DNA of 64,000 nt from Caenorhabditis elegans (GCF_000002985.6 NC_003279.8:13702001-13766000), one strand, 5' to 3'; positions 45,201 to 54,736 are shown, counted from the first letter of the stretch. The notes: generated from the letters alone by a model not told the origin. Translations and numbers: made by a program.

Positions 45201-48200
45201 CCAATTGAAAATGAACCAATCCGATGATAAGACGCTTTTGATTTAAAATTTCGCGACTACAAACTACAAAGGTTCTTAGCCTCAACCAATTTAAGGAGAC
45301 TGGGAGAACGGTGAAAACTCGACAATGGCCATGAAGACGAGATACCATATCGATCGAATATAATAGCGAATTTTTCTCATTTTTCAGAAAAACTTAGAAA
45401 ATATGACTACTTAGTTAAAAATTGGTTGCTTTCGAACCTCGAGTTTTGAATCTCTGCCATGTTTTGGCCGGGGCATTTCCCAGATTTATTTCTCCGAAAT
45501 CTGTCTATTCAAAACTGGTAAAAACCGTAGTTTTTCCAATTCTGTGAAGCCAATGAGGACGTTCGTGTAGAAAAAAGCTGTGCATCACAAATTTCCAGCA
45601 ACCATCGCGATAACCTGCTACGACTGTCACTCTGACCAGGGAACGTGTAATGATGGAGAGTGCGAGGGAGTTGTGTGCATCAAGATGGAGACGGCGAATA
45701 AGGCGGATGGTGAGAAAAATTACGGAAAATTGGACACCACTTGTTAGTTTTTCCTTGGTTTCTAGTTTCTCTTTTAGTTTCTACTGATTTCGAACTTTTT
45801 GCACCGAACTCTATCACATCTTAAGATTCTTATAAGTACATCCAGATCGACGAACAATTCACAAAACATGCGGAGACGAGGCGGAGGAGATGTCATGTCA
45901 GCAGTCGGCGTTCGGAAGTAAATGGATGAGCCGATGTGTATGTGATACTCCGCTTTGTAACGGGGATCAGGTGAGAATTTGTTTTTCTCGATTTTCCCAA
46001 GGTCTGTGCAATATTAGTAATAGATGCATTACTAATAGGGAATATACGGTATATTCATAATTGTTGTAAAACGTAGTGTTTTATATGTGCAACATGAAGT
46101 TTTATATACTGTAATATGTAATGTGTTATAATTACTATGATATGTAATAATTACATACATATACCGTATATCATTAAATCTCATCCTGATCGCCACTGTT
46201 ATGTATTCGAGGCAGAACCAGGAGGCGAAGACGAGTAGTTTATTATTACATAACTAAGGAATAAATAAGTTAGTTCATAGAGTTCACGTTGTACGATCTT
46301 CTTAGCCACGTCGTGGGTCAATACACGTTGATACCCAACAGATGCAATACTAAAAAAATATATACGGCACGGCGTGTAAATTGGTACATCTGGCCTAGCG
46401 AAAAGTGAAAAGAGAGAATCCCAGGCCATGGCCGCGGCAAAGCGCGCGAAATTTGAATTTTAATCTTTAATGTCATTGAAAATCGATAAATGAGACACTA
46501 TAATGGATCAAAAATACAAAAATATACAAAAATTGTTTTTAAAATGAATAAATCACATATAAAAACGATTATTTTCATAAATAAATGTGGAAATTCGATT
46601 GATTAGGCAATTATTAGGAAAATGCGTCAAAACTTGCACATTTTTGAATTTTTTTCAAAAACTAGATCCACAAATTTTCTAAAATTTCACCAGTTTACTC
46701 AGTAGACTATTATAATCAAATTATGTGCAAAAAAATCATACCCACCGTCACAAGTTCATATTGAATTTTTCTATTTTAGCTCCAAAAACCACTAAAATTC
46801 GTCAAAATTGGCACATTTTTGAACTTTTTTCAAAAACTAGGTCCACAAAGTTTCTGAAACTTTACCAGTTTACTCAGTAGACTATTTCAAACAAATTATG
46901 TGCAAAAAAATCATACCCACCGTCACAAGTTCACATTGAATTTTTCAATTTTAGCTTGGAAATTCACGAAAAACGGTATAATTGCCACAAATTTTAAATA
47001 TTTTTAAAAAACTAGATTCACAAAGTTTTTGAAACTTCACCAATTGACTAAATGAAGGTTTTTGAACAATTTAAGTACAAAAAATGTATACCCACCGTCA
47101 CAAGTTTACACTGAAAATTGATGTTCCTTAATGCAGCTTCAAACTGCTTTGTTTCGTTCAATGCGCAGTTCATATTTTTTGTATTTGAATTTCATATAAT
47201 TTTAGGGTTTCTTTTATTCTTTTTCGTGAAACTAATGCATTTTTTGCTTAAATTCAACGATATTTTCATATAAAACGAAACCGGGAAGTATTAATTGCTA
47301 AAATTTATGTGGACTACGATAGCCAAGTCCGCAAACACCACGCGCATTTTCATAATTGCGTACATTTGTTTTTCAAGCTTTTTTCTAGGCCAGAGGTATC
47401 AATTTACACGCCGTGTACGGTATATGCCATTATTGCATATCATAGTAAATATGAACCATTACATACAGTGCATTTTTTTTCCACTTCTACGACTTTAAAG
47501 GGTGCATTTATGCTTACTATCAGTCATCATTTTTAGCAGTTTCTGTGCAAAATTCGCGTAGATCACATGTAGATCACAAAATATTTATCTCATATTTCGT
47601 ATTTATGTTGTTTTTTAACAAATTAATTGTGTTCTACGCGTGATCTACGCTATTTTGAATATGAGAATAGTTGTATATACTGTAACGTGTAATTTGTTTT
47701 AATTTACCGTGGTATGTTATAACTACCTATTCCGTATATTATTAATAGATGCATTACTAATAGAGAATATACGGTATATATAATGATTACATATCATAGT
47801 AATTATAAAACATTATATATCACAGTATGTAAATAAAACTACAAGCCAACACATATAAAACATTATGTATTGATGCAATATTATTAATAGATGCATTAAT
47901 AATAGAGAATACACGGTATATCCATAATGAGTAATTATGGATATACCGTATATTCTCTATTAGCAATGTATCTATTAATAATATTGAATTAATACGTAGT
48001 GTTTTATATGTGTTGGCTCGTAGTTTTATATACTGTAATGTGTAATGTTTTATAATTACTATGGTATGCTATAATTGCATATACCGTATATTCTTTGTTA
48101 GTAATGTACCTATTAATGATCCTGCACTAACGTTTTGCCAGAGCAAGACTAGTATATTAAATACGCTATTGATAATTTCTAACATTTGCAGGCCCTAATC

Positions 48201-49124
48201 GACTCAGGCCTGGAACCATCATCGGCCGCCCCACCAGCAGCTCATTATACTCAATTCGCATTGCTAGTCGCTATCATCGTATTCGTCGGCGCCAGTTGCC
48301 TTCTGATTCTGGTCGCCACAGTTTGTGTTCAATTTTGTTAATCTATTCAATTATTATATACCTGACAATAGCGTATCCGTGCTTCGAGCGGAGATCGTCG
48401 ATTGCCATGTATCGTTCCGATTCGCACATTCCCTATATATATATATTAATATTTAAATATAATAATAAATCAAATTCCCCTACTGTCGATAAAAGTTCCG
48501 CGTAGATCGCTTGAAGTAACACGTGACTACACGAAATCGCCACCGGAGTGTTCTCGCCGGTTCTGAAACGAAATTTAGAGGATTTCCTTGATTTGGGAAA
48601 TCACCTGGAAATCCACGTGGCAAGAATAATGACGCACTCCTTGACGTCTTCAATCCGACGGCTACGGAATAACTGGCGAACGTATTTCCATTCGTATCTG
48701 AATTGGGTGGGAAATTTTAATTTCCAACTTTTTCAGGGTGTAGGCTGAATTTTCAGAGGAATTTGATGGAATATTGTCGAATATATGTATATATATATAT
48801 ATATGGGGTTTTTTTTGTTGGAAAATCCGGGTTTTTTGTGGAGATTTTAAATTTCAAGGAAATTTAATGGAGTTTCGGCGATCATGTATATATTAAATGG
48901 AAACTCGTGAATTTCACAAAAAATCGCAAATTTTGCACATTTCACCTTGAGAGATCAACCGAAACCCCGCGAAATCTCCTAAAATTGTGGAATTTCTCGG
49001 AAAATTGTTATATATATATATATATATATTTTAACAGTAAAATTAAAAAAAAATTTTTTCAAAAAAAAAACCAAACTTACGGAGTAAAGGACACAATTAA
49101 CTGACGGTTAGCCGCCGCTTCCAT
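33222..49124 (-). CDS. LAS1/LAS1L ortholog, pre-rRNA ITS2 HEPN endonuclease
   Basis: Ten exons: 49081-49124, 48605-48697, 48484-48562, 48362-48432, 41650-41722, 41491-41601, 37052-37568, 34787-34880, 34301-34561, 33222-33336. They total 1458 nt (485 aa) with every phase consistent. The N-terminal HEPN domain includes YEWKYVRQLF and YAIVRFVNYVNEM, then the catalytic RHxxxH motif Arg131-His132...His136 (VDIRHAITH). The C-terminus has WAEVPFGMAPGQ, matching the conserved Las1 tail that contacts the Grc3/NOL9 kinase. Known role: with Grc3/NOL9 it cleaves ITS2 in 27S pre-rRNA, in nucleus and nucleolus. The ATG directly follows a TTTTCAG acceptor, 211 bp below the phosphatase gene. Introns carry Tc3 and a whole opposite-strand gene. 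Confidence 0.9.
35578..36297. mobile_element. Foldback/MITE-like element, copy 2, left end truncated
   Basis: Same family as 8694-9700: ACGACATTTTGTACTTGC at the left, central palindrome around 35890 (GAGACCGCTGAAAAAGTTTT in both arms), and right end CCCTCGTTCGAAAAAAGTTG at 36266-36285. The left terminal repeat and ~250 bp of copy 1 are absent. A separate MITE abuts the right end. Confidence 0.8.
36290..36437. mobile_element. 148-bp palindromic MITE adjoining the foldback element
   Basis: GTGAAACGTGGCTTATTTTT at the left is answered by AATAAGCCACGTTTCAC at the right. The arms run ~60 bp through AAGCTCCTCCCATT / AATGGGAGGAGCTT. The insertion lies exactly at the terminus of the foldback copy (TTGCAGTGAAACG). 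Confidence 0.8.
36722..36902. repeat. CACGTGGTGTC-family palindromic repeat, copy 3
   Basis: Ends ACCACGTGGAGTCAGAAAGT and AGCCTGACACCACGTG; core GATTTCGCATGGTTAAGAGC. It sits in LAS1 intron 7. Confidence 0.8.
37710..38012. mobile_element. ~300-bp inverted-repeat element in LAS1 intron 6
   Basis: GCACGTGGTCGCTGGCTGTC on the left is answered by GAGACAGCCAGGGCACGTG on the right. The inner arms share AACGCGCCTC/GGCGTGAGAGACGCAGA and GTCTGCGTCTC-like blocks. No coding frame; Tc3 begins 20 bp to its right. Confidence 0.65.
38032..40376 (-). mobile_element. Tc3: Tc3 transposon, apparently intact
   Basis: ~2345 bp flanked by TA on both sides (38030-38031 and 40377-40378). Each end begins CAGTGTGGGAAAGTTCTATA, continuing GGACCCCC; terminal inverted repeats are ~460 bp (to about 38492 and from about 39916), as known for Tc3. 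The transposase gene is uninterrupted. It sits in LAS1 intron 6, in the same orientation as LAS1. Confidence 0.97.
38610..39647 (-). CDS. tc3a: Tc3A transposase (329 aa, intact)
   Basis: Two exons, 39231-39647 and 38610-39182, separated by a 48-nt intron, give 329 codons plus stop, the full known length. The N-terminal bipartite paired-like HTH DNA-binding region starts MPRGSALSDTERAQLDVMK. The DDE catalytic triad is present at Asp144 (VVFSDEKKF), Asp231 (FQQDNATIHV) and Glu266 (SPDLNPIENLWG). It cuts and pastes Tc3 at TA targets in the nucleus. No lesion is visible, so it is potentially active; in the soma/germline of most strains Tc3 is silenced. Confidence 0.96.
42071..42478. mobile_element. 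GTAGCGCCAGTGGGG-family palindromic element (copy C)
   Basis: Ends TTAAAGGTGGAGTAGCGCCA and TGGCGCTACTCCACTTTTAA; internal GTGGTAATTACTCAGTTTTT as in the 25.8-kb copy. It sits in LAS1 intron 4, with no coding capacity. Confidence 0.85.
42479..43438. other. LAS1 intron 4, stretch with no recognised gene
   Basis: Contains a (CTCT/CTGT)n microsatellite at 43007-43037 and otherwise unremarkable sequence. Short open frames on both strands lack splice support. Confidence 0.4.
43439..43797. repeat. Two adjacent CACGTGGTGTC-family palindromic repeats, copies 4 and 5
   Basis: Copy 4 occupies 43439-43619 (CACGTGGTGTCAGGCTGCCC to CAGCTTGGCACCACGTG) and copy 5 follows at 43626-43797, separated by GCAGGATA. 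Both have arms with GGTTTGATCTA and a core with CGTTCTTAACCATG or its complement. They are in LAS1 intron 4. Confidence 0.85.
44861..48341 (+). CDS. Ly6/uPAR-like three-finger protein with C-terminal membrane segment
   Basis: Four exons (44861-44924, 45599-45709, 45846-45970, 48192-48341) give 149 residues, all phases consistent. A short basic N-terminus and signal peptide (RIVRFLVFLLCF) precede a cysteine-rich domain starting ITCYDCHSDQGTC and ending CVCDTPLCNGD, the Ly6/uPAR hallmark. A hydrophobic C-terminus (FALLVAIIVFVGASCLLILV, from residue ~122) could be a transmembrane helix or GPI-attachment signal. Expected location is the cell surface; ligand unknown. An upstream ATG at 44856 starts a two-codon uORF. 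The gene lies entirely within LAS1 intron 4 on the opposite strand, ending 20 bp from LAS1 exon 4. Confidence 0.85.
45247..45298. repeat. Isolated GTAGTTTGTAG/GGTTGAGGC repeat copy in Ly6-gene intron 1
   Basis: GACTACAAACTACAAAGGTT followed by CTTAGCCTCAACCAA is an inverse-oriented, half-degenerate copy of the hairpin family that fills the 52-64 kb introns. Confidence 0.7.
46198..46430 (-). mobile_element. Probable solo LTR fragment in Ly6-gene intron 3
   Basis: Read on the minus strand, the segment ends ...GCCTCGAATACATAACA and contains TAATAATAAAC (a poly(A)-signal-like site), GGGATTCTCTCTTTTCACTT near its start, and GTGTAAATTGG-type sequence. These are features of an LTR. A shorter relative of its start region (CTAGGCCAGAGGTATCAATT) occurs on the plus strand at about 47385-47430. 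No retroviral or retrotransposon coding sequence is present. Boundaries are approximate. Confidence 0.45.
46600..47120. repeat. ~175-bp tandem repeat, three units, Ly6-gene intron 3
   Basis: Three diverged units each carry AAAACTAGATCCACAAA-type, TTACTCAGTAGACTAT-type and ATACCCACCGTCACAAGTT blocks; the last block occurs at about 46737, 46914 and 47089. Confidence 0.8.
47690..48150. repeat. ATACGGTATAT/CTATTAATA inverted-repeat MITE remnants
   Basis: AATAGATGCATTACTAATAG with GAGAATATACGGTATAT and their complements (ATACCGTATATTCTCTATTA) alternate at ~47740-47775, 47880-47960 and 48080-48120. They enclose GTGTTTTATATGTGTTGGCT and its complement, suggesting nested MITE copies. They end just before Ly6 exon 4. 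A related end is at ~46018-46056. Confidence 0.65.
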
Positions 49125-49335
49125 CTGAAAATTCTGGAATTTTTTTCAATTTTCTTTCAAAAAAAATCAAACAGAAATATATATATTTTTGATGAAAAAT
49201 CACAAGAAATTCGATCGAAATCCTGAAAATATTAAAAAAAAATCATTTATTTACATACAAAATGTCAAAGGAAAAAACCCGTTTTAAAATGGTAAAATGC
49301 AAAAAAAAAATAGGAAAAAAACTAAAAAATTAAAA
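49125..49335 (-). promoter_or_regulatory. Phosphatase/LAS1 intercistronic region with trans-splice acceptor
   Basis: In minus-strand order: phosphatase stop, AATAAA (complement of 49246-49251), then 120 nt later ATTTTCAG abutting the LAS1 ATG (AG at 49125-49126). A second acceptor AAATTCCAG lies 9 nt upstream. A poly(A) signal about 100 nt before an orphan acceptor touching the start codon is the textbook arrangement for a downstream operon gene in C. elegans. Confidence 0.75.
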
Positions 49336-52300
49336 TTATAAAATCTGAATTCCTTGGAACTTGTTCAAATATGAATAAGGATTTCGGACGGTTGCGAGGA
49401 GTCCTTTTTTGTTCAGAAGTGGGTCAGCAGAGGAGTATCTGAAAGGAAAATATTGATTTTTTGGGCTGAAAATCTGGAAATTTTAGGTTTTTTTTTTGGA
49501 ATTTTTCGGGCCAAATCATTAAAAATTTCGATTTTCGCTAAAATTTCGAATTTACAGCGGAAAAACTGAGTTTTGCAAACATTTGGCGTTTGAAAATTGA
49601 AATATCTCTACCAGCTTTGGATTTTATTGGAATTTTTTTTTGGTCGTTTTTCAGAAAATTTAATTTATTTTTTTTTGGTGATTTTAAAGTGATTTTTTCA
49701 AACGAATTTTTAATTTCTGACCATTTTTCTGTGAAATTATTGATTTTTTGGGGGGAAAATCTGAAAAAAAAAACGATTTTTGAAATGAAAATTTTCTAAA
49801 AATTAGTAATTTCATGTAAAATCTTGGAAAAAAATCCGATTTTCCACACAAATTGATATTTTTTGCAAATTTTTGATTTTTATTTCATTTTTTTACAAAA
49901 AAAAAATCACCATTTCAATCTGAAAATAGGCATTTTTCAAATTGGGTCTGCTAAATCGAAAATTAGGTTTTTATTGGCATTTTTTCAGGAAAAATTATTA
50001 AAAATTGCGATTTTTGCCAAAATTTTGAATTTTCAGCGGAAAAAATTGAGTATTGCAAACTGTTAACGTTCGGAAATTGAAATTTCTATTTCAGTTTTGG
50101 CTTTTTCTACGTTTTTATCATGAATATTGCGAAAATTTAAGGTTTCTCAATAGAATCTATTTGTTTTCCTAATTTGAAGACGAAAAATCGAATTTTCAGA
50201 ATTTATTATTATTATTATTATTTTCATTTTTGACCGTTTTTTTTTTGTGAAATTTTTGAAAAAATCGAGAATTTTTTTTTCGATTTTTAGCACTTTTTCC
50301 CAAATCTTCCTCTACCTCAGAGGTTGTCCCTCTAAATCCAACATAGCTCCGCCCATTGTTCGTAGAATTGCGTCTCCCGCACAGGTATCCCATTTTTTGA
50401 TTGCAGTTGTGTGAAGGTAGAGTTCTGGAATTTTTTTCAATTGATTTTTCTGATTTTTGAAAAAACGACATTTTCTAAATATAATTATTGGTGTTTTTTT
50501 TTCAGATTTTGGCAAAAATTTCCAGAAATTTCGCAACATTCCTCATTCTTCGACGCTTAGCAATAAATGTTCTTGTATTTAGAAATTTTTTTCCAAAAAA
50601 GCGGAAAATTACTTTTGAAAAAAGTTTCATTTTCTTTTTGTGGAATTTTCACAGTTTTCGCAATTCGGGTTTTTAAAATTAATTTTTTTTTAATGTTTTA
50701 AAATGTTTTTTTTTCTTTATTTTTTCTTCCTATTTTCCTATTTTTTCATACTTTTTCCCTATCGTTTCTCTATTTTTTTTCTTTTTTTTCTTTCTTTTTA
50801 TCTATTTTTTCCTATCGTTTCTCTATTTTTTTTGTCTTTCCTATTTTTTCTATTTTTTTTCTATTTTTTTCTTTTTTTTTTTGTCTATTTTTTCCTTTTT
50901 TTTTTTTAATTTTGTTTATGTTTTATTTCTATTTATGCCTATTTATTTATTCCTATTTTTCCAATTTTTTTCTCTTTTTTTTTCTTCCTTTTTTCTATTT
51001 TTTTCTATTTTTTTCTTCCTTTTTTCTTTTTTTTTTACTTTTTTATTCCTATTTTTTCCTATTTTTTTCTCTTTTTTTTTCTTCCTTTTTTCTATTTTTT
51101 TCTCTTTTTTTTTCTTCATTTTTTCTATTTTTTTCTCTTTTTTTTTCTTCATTTTTTCTATTTTTTTCTCTTTTTTTTTCTTCATTTTTTCTATTTTTTT
51201 CTCTTTTTTTTCTTCCTTTTTTCTATTGTTTTTCTATTTTTATCTTCCTTTTTTCTTTTTTTTTTAATATAATTTTCTATTTTTTTCCTATTTTTTTTCT
51301 AATTTTTCTTTTTTTTCTATCGTTTTTTTCCTAATCTTTTTTTTCCTATTTATTTTCCTATTTTTTCTATTTTTTTCGATTTCTTTCTTATTTTTTCACA
51401 ATTTTTTTTTCTATTTTATCCTTTTTTTCCCTACCATCTCTCAATTTTCTCAATTTTATAATGTTTGTTTTCCTGTTTTTTCTATTTTTTTTTAATCATT
51501 ATCAGTTCTATTTTTCAATTTTCCTCAAATTTCGTAAACAATTTCCTTACCAGCAGTTCCATTAACAAGTCGAAGCGTCTTATAACCACTGCCACCTGCC
51601 GGCTCAATGTTCATTTTGTCTCCATACACTTTTTCTACAATTTCCTTCACTTTTCCCGCATGACTTCTCGATACGACCACTTTTTTGGCGGTTTTTGAGT
51701 CTTCAATTGGATTTAGTCGTACTCCATCTGATGTTATTACTCCAAAACCTTGTAGGCCGAAAACTGAAAAGAAATTCGAGATGTTTGGGTGGAAAATTGG
51801 GAAAAATTCAGATTTTTCAGAACAAAAATAGATTTTTATAGCGAAATTTGTATGATTTTCCCGAAAATTTGATTTTTTTTTTTGTTGAAAAATGATGAAA
51901 ATTAGCTTAAATTCAACAAAAATTCAGTTTGAGTGAGGCTAACAAATATTGTAGTTTGTAGTCTTTGAGCCTCAACCAATTTTTGGAATGGTTGAGGCTT
52001 TTCGAAGCTAAACTCGAGTTTTTAAAAATGATATTTCCGTTAAAACATTAAAAACACCCAATTCTAAAAGAAATTCGACATTTTTTATTGGAAAAATGAT
52101 GAAAATTAGCTTAAATTCTACAAAATCCAGTTTGAGTGAGGCTAACGAATATTGTAGTTTGTAGTCTGGTAGCCTCAACCAATTTTAACATGGGTTTTCA
52201 CAACATTTTTTGCCAAAATTGTCGGAAATTTTAAAATTTTAACACTTTTCGGGTGAAAATCCCTCGATTATTTTCAATTTTTTTAATTTTAAAGCCAAAA

Positions 52301-54224
52301 ACCTACTGGTTTCATTGAAAAACGGGCCGTAAATTGCTCCGAAAATGGGCAAAAATTTAAATGAAAATAATTCGAGATTTTTGGGTCGAAAATTGGAAAA
52401 TTCAGATTTTTGAGAACAAAAATTCGATTTTTCCAGCGAAATTGTTATATTTTTCCTGAAAATTTTACGTATAGGCGAAAAGTGGGTTTTTTGGCTTGAA
52501 ATTTGAAAAATTTGCACAAAATCGATGGATTTTCACCCGGAAAGTGTTTAAAAAAATAGGCGAAATTCAACGGTTGAGGCTCAGAGAGATTGTAGTTTGT
52601 AGTGTGTTAGCCTCAACCAACACTTTTGCAAATTGCTCGAGTTTTTAGAGATTTTTGGAGTAATAAAAATGTATTTTTATTAATTATCAGCAGAAACCAA
52701 TCAAAAAATACATTTTCTGCTCGAAAAATACCAAAAATTAGCTAAATTTTGTGCTGAAAACCTTAAATTCGTTCAAATTATTTTGGTTGAGGCTAGAAAA
52801 TGTTGTAGTTTGTAGTCTCTCAGCCTCAACCAATTTTTAAACGGTTTTTCACATCATTTTTTTGCGAAAATTTAGGGAAATTTTGCAATTTTTACATTTT
52901 TCGGGTGAAAATTCCTTGATTTGGTGCGAATTTTTCAAAATTCAAGCCAAAAACCCACTGGTTTCATTGAAAAACGGGCGGTAAATTGCTCCGAAAATGG
53001 GCTCCGCGTCCAATACAATACATGCCATTACGGTGACATATTCGGTGAGTCCTTCTGTAAAAAATTGGGTTTTGAATAGATTTTTGGGCGGAAAATTGAG
53101 ATTTTTTCCAATAAATTTACCTGTAAACTCCTGAGTAGCATCTAATGGATCCACGAAAACTCGAACATCAGAAAGTTGAAGTCTCCTACTGGGAATTTTG
53201 TCGAGAATCTCCTTCACCGATTGCCAAACCGCGTAATTATCCAATCGATAGGGTTCGATCTCTCTTTCGGAGAATTCCGACTTTTTTTCCTCAGAAACTA
53301 TCTGAAATTTGGGATTTTTGGGTTAATTTTGTCGGGTTTTTCGAACCTGTAACTGCGGAAATCGTTGTAAAATATCCAGAATTAGATGATTTGAGATTAA
53401 ATCTGCTCTTGTTAGAAGCTCCTCTTTTCCTTCGTCCGTTAGACCCTTTGCAGCGGCGTTTAGGTCTGAAAATAGGGATTTCAAGGGAAATTCCCGGGAA
53501 ATTTTTCGATTTTTACATGATTTTCTGCGAAAAATTCCTAAAAAACCGGCAATTTCGAAGAAAAAACACGAAATTCGCTTGGTTGAGGCTAGAAAAATTG
53601 TAGTTTGTAGTGTGAGAGCCTCACCAAACAATTTATCAAAGATTTGACATATTTTCAGGAATTTTAGAGCTAAAGGCAGAATGATGCTCTCAAAATAAGT
53701 TTTTTCACTAAAAACCTGATTTGGTTGAGGCTGAGGGATTTTATAGTTTGTAGTCGGGGCGAATTTCGATTTTTAACAAAGCTTTTAAGCTAAAAATGGA
53801 GTTTTTAAAGCATTTTTCAAGGATAATTACTTAATTTTCTATCATTTTATTTCGATTTTTCGAAATTTCATGTCAAATGTCCTTACTTTTCTCCTCGTTA
53901 ACCTTCATTACTGCGTGACCGCCCATCTCAATTGCAAGTACGGCGTAGCTGATCACATCCTTTAAATCTACATCGATTTCTGGCATTCCATCTCCACTCT
54001 GCAAGCGAAAATTCTTTAGTTTTTGAAAAGAAAATTTGGAAAAAACCTCGAAAAATATTAAATAAGCCAAGTAGAGAAATCCTACGACCATAATTATTGT
54101 AAAAGTGTTCTTCGGGTGGAGTTTGACCTGCATTTTTGGCTCCTGAAAATCGAAAAAAAAATTAATTTTGAAACATATTCATGAAAATGAATTGATTTTA
54201 GCTTACAATCGGGGTGTATTGCAT
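49336..54224 (-). CDS. BPNT2/gPAPP-type inositol-phosphatase family enzyme, type II membrane
   Basis: Nine exons: 54207-54224, 54047-54142, 53887-53998, 53347-53465, 53121-53301, 52959-53054, 51551-51763, 50316-50424, 49336-49438 (348 aa). The N-terminal anchor is FTIIMVVGFLYLAYLIFF (residues ~16-36). Metal/phosphate motifs are Asp166-Pro-Leu-Asp169-Ala-Thr, followed by Glu176, and WDTCAGDAI (Trp290-Asp291) with GGAMLD. Family: lithium-sensitive Mg-dependent phosphatases; the closest known are Golgi 3'-phosphoadenosine-5'-phosphate phosphatases (also named IMPAD1/IMPA3) that clear the by-product of sulfation. The donor for 52959-53054 (A|GTGGGT) is chosen by phase. Intron 2 (54046-53999) is 48 nt, in frame and open, so its retention would add 16 residues. 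I recall this gene as Y6B3B.5. Confidence 0.9.
50690..51480. repeat. ~790-bp polypyrimidine (T-rich, CTTTTT) tract in phosphatase intron 7
   Basis: The plus strand is almost entirely T with scattered C and A (CTATTTTTTTCTCTTTTTTT repeated every ~45 bp at 51060-51230); G is nearly absent. In the minus-strand transcript it reads as an A/G-rich run. Long Phe/Leu/Ser frames (50703-51334) are products of composition, not genes. Confidence 0.9.
51929..53765. repeat. Hairpin repeat family in phosphatase introns (six copies)
   Basis: Copies of the ~50-bp GGTTGAGGCT...GTAGTTTGTAGT...AGCCTCAACC hairpin lie at about 51929-51982, 52130-52183, 52570-52620, 52784-52833, 53580-53630 and a half copy at 53720-53757. 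All carry GTAGTTTGTAG on the plus strand, opposite to the gene's sense strand. Confidence 0.9.
52292..52350 (-). pseudogene. Duplicated exon fragment of the phosphatase gene
   Basis: Within intron 6, minus-strand sequence encodes PIFGAIYGPFFNET, nearly identical to the end of the exon at 52959-53054 (PIFGAIYRPFFNET), with one residue changed. It continues into related intron sequence. It lacks an acceptor in phase and the first two thirds of the exon, so it appears to be a partial duplication left in the intron. Confidence 0.75.
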
Positions 54225-54736
54225 TTTCGTCGTGTGGAATGATCTTTAAACAACGATTAAAAATTTTCTACTCACGTTCTATAACAAATCCGCTTTTTGT
54301 GCGGAGATCGTTGCCAGATTACCTCTTGAAACCGGTTTTTCCTTGGAGATTTATCTGGAAACATGAATTTTGAAGCGATCTTTTAACGAAATTTTGGAAT
54401 TCTTATTTGAAAGTGAGATTTAAATTCAAAATATCGTAGAAATCAGATTAAAAAGTTCCAAAAAATATCGAAAATCGAAGAAAAAAATATTAAAATCGAA
54501 AAAGCAAGCGCGCTCCACGGTCACGTAGTAGAGAGCGAGAGACACAGAGACTTGCTGGCGCAACACGTGATCACTTGAATCGCGCCAGCAGTTCCCTTGA
54601 CCCGCTTTCAGTGTAATAATAATATTTACAGAAAAATACATTAAAAATCACGTTTTTCATCGATTTTTCAATTTTTTTCCGCATTTTTTCGATTTTAAAC
54701 GTTATTTCCAGTTTAAAAATCAAATTTACAGACAAA
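54225..54736. promoter_or_regulatory. Divergent promoter between the phosphatase/LAS1 unit and the SCAPER gene
   Basis: 512 bp separate the two start codons. A GC-richer block at ~54499-54600 holds CACGTG (54564-54569) inside an inverted repeat CTGGCGC (54555-54561) ... GCGCCAG (54582-54588). No TATA box is evident. A shared bidirectional promoter is inferred from the geometry only. Confidence 0.5.

Noticed and set aside
50703..51334. Long Phe/Leu/Ser-rich frames resembling membrane proteins
   Set aside because: They arise from the T-rich tract and exist in two overlapping frames; no splice signals or real domain.
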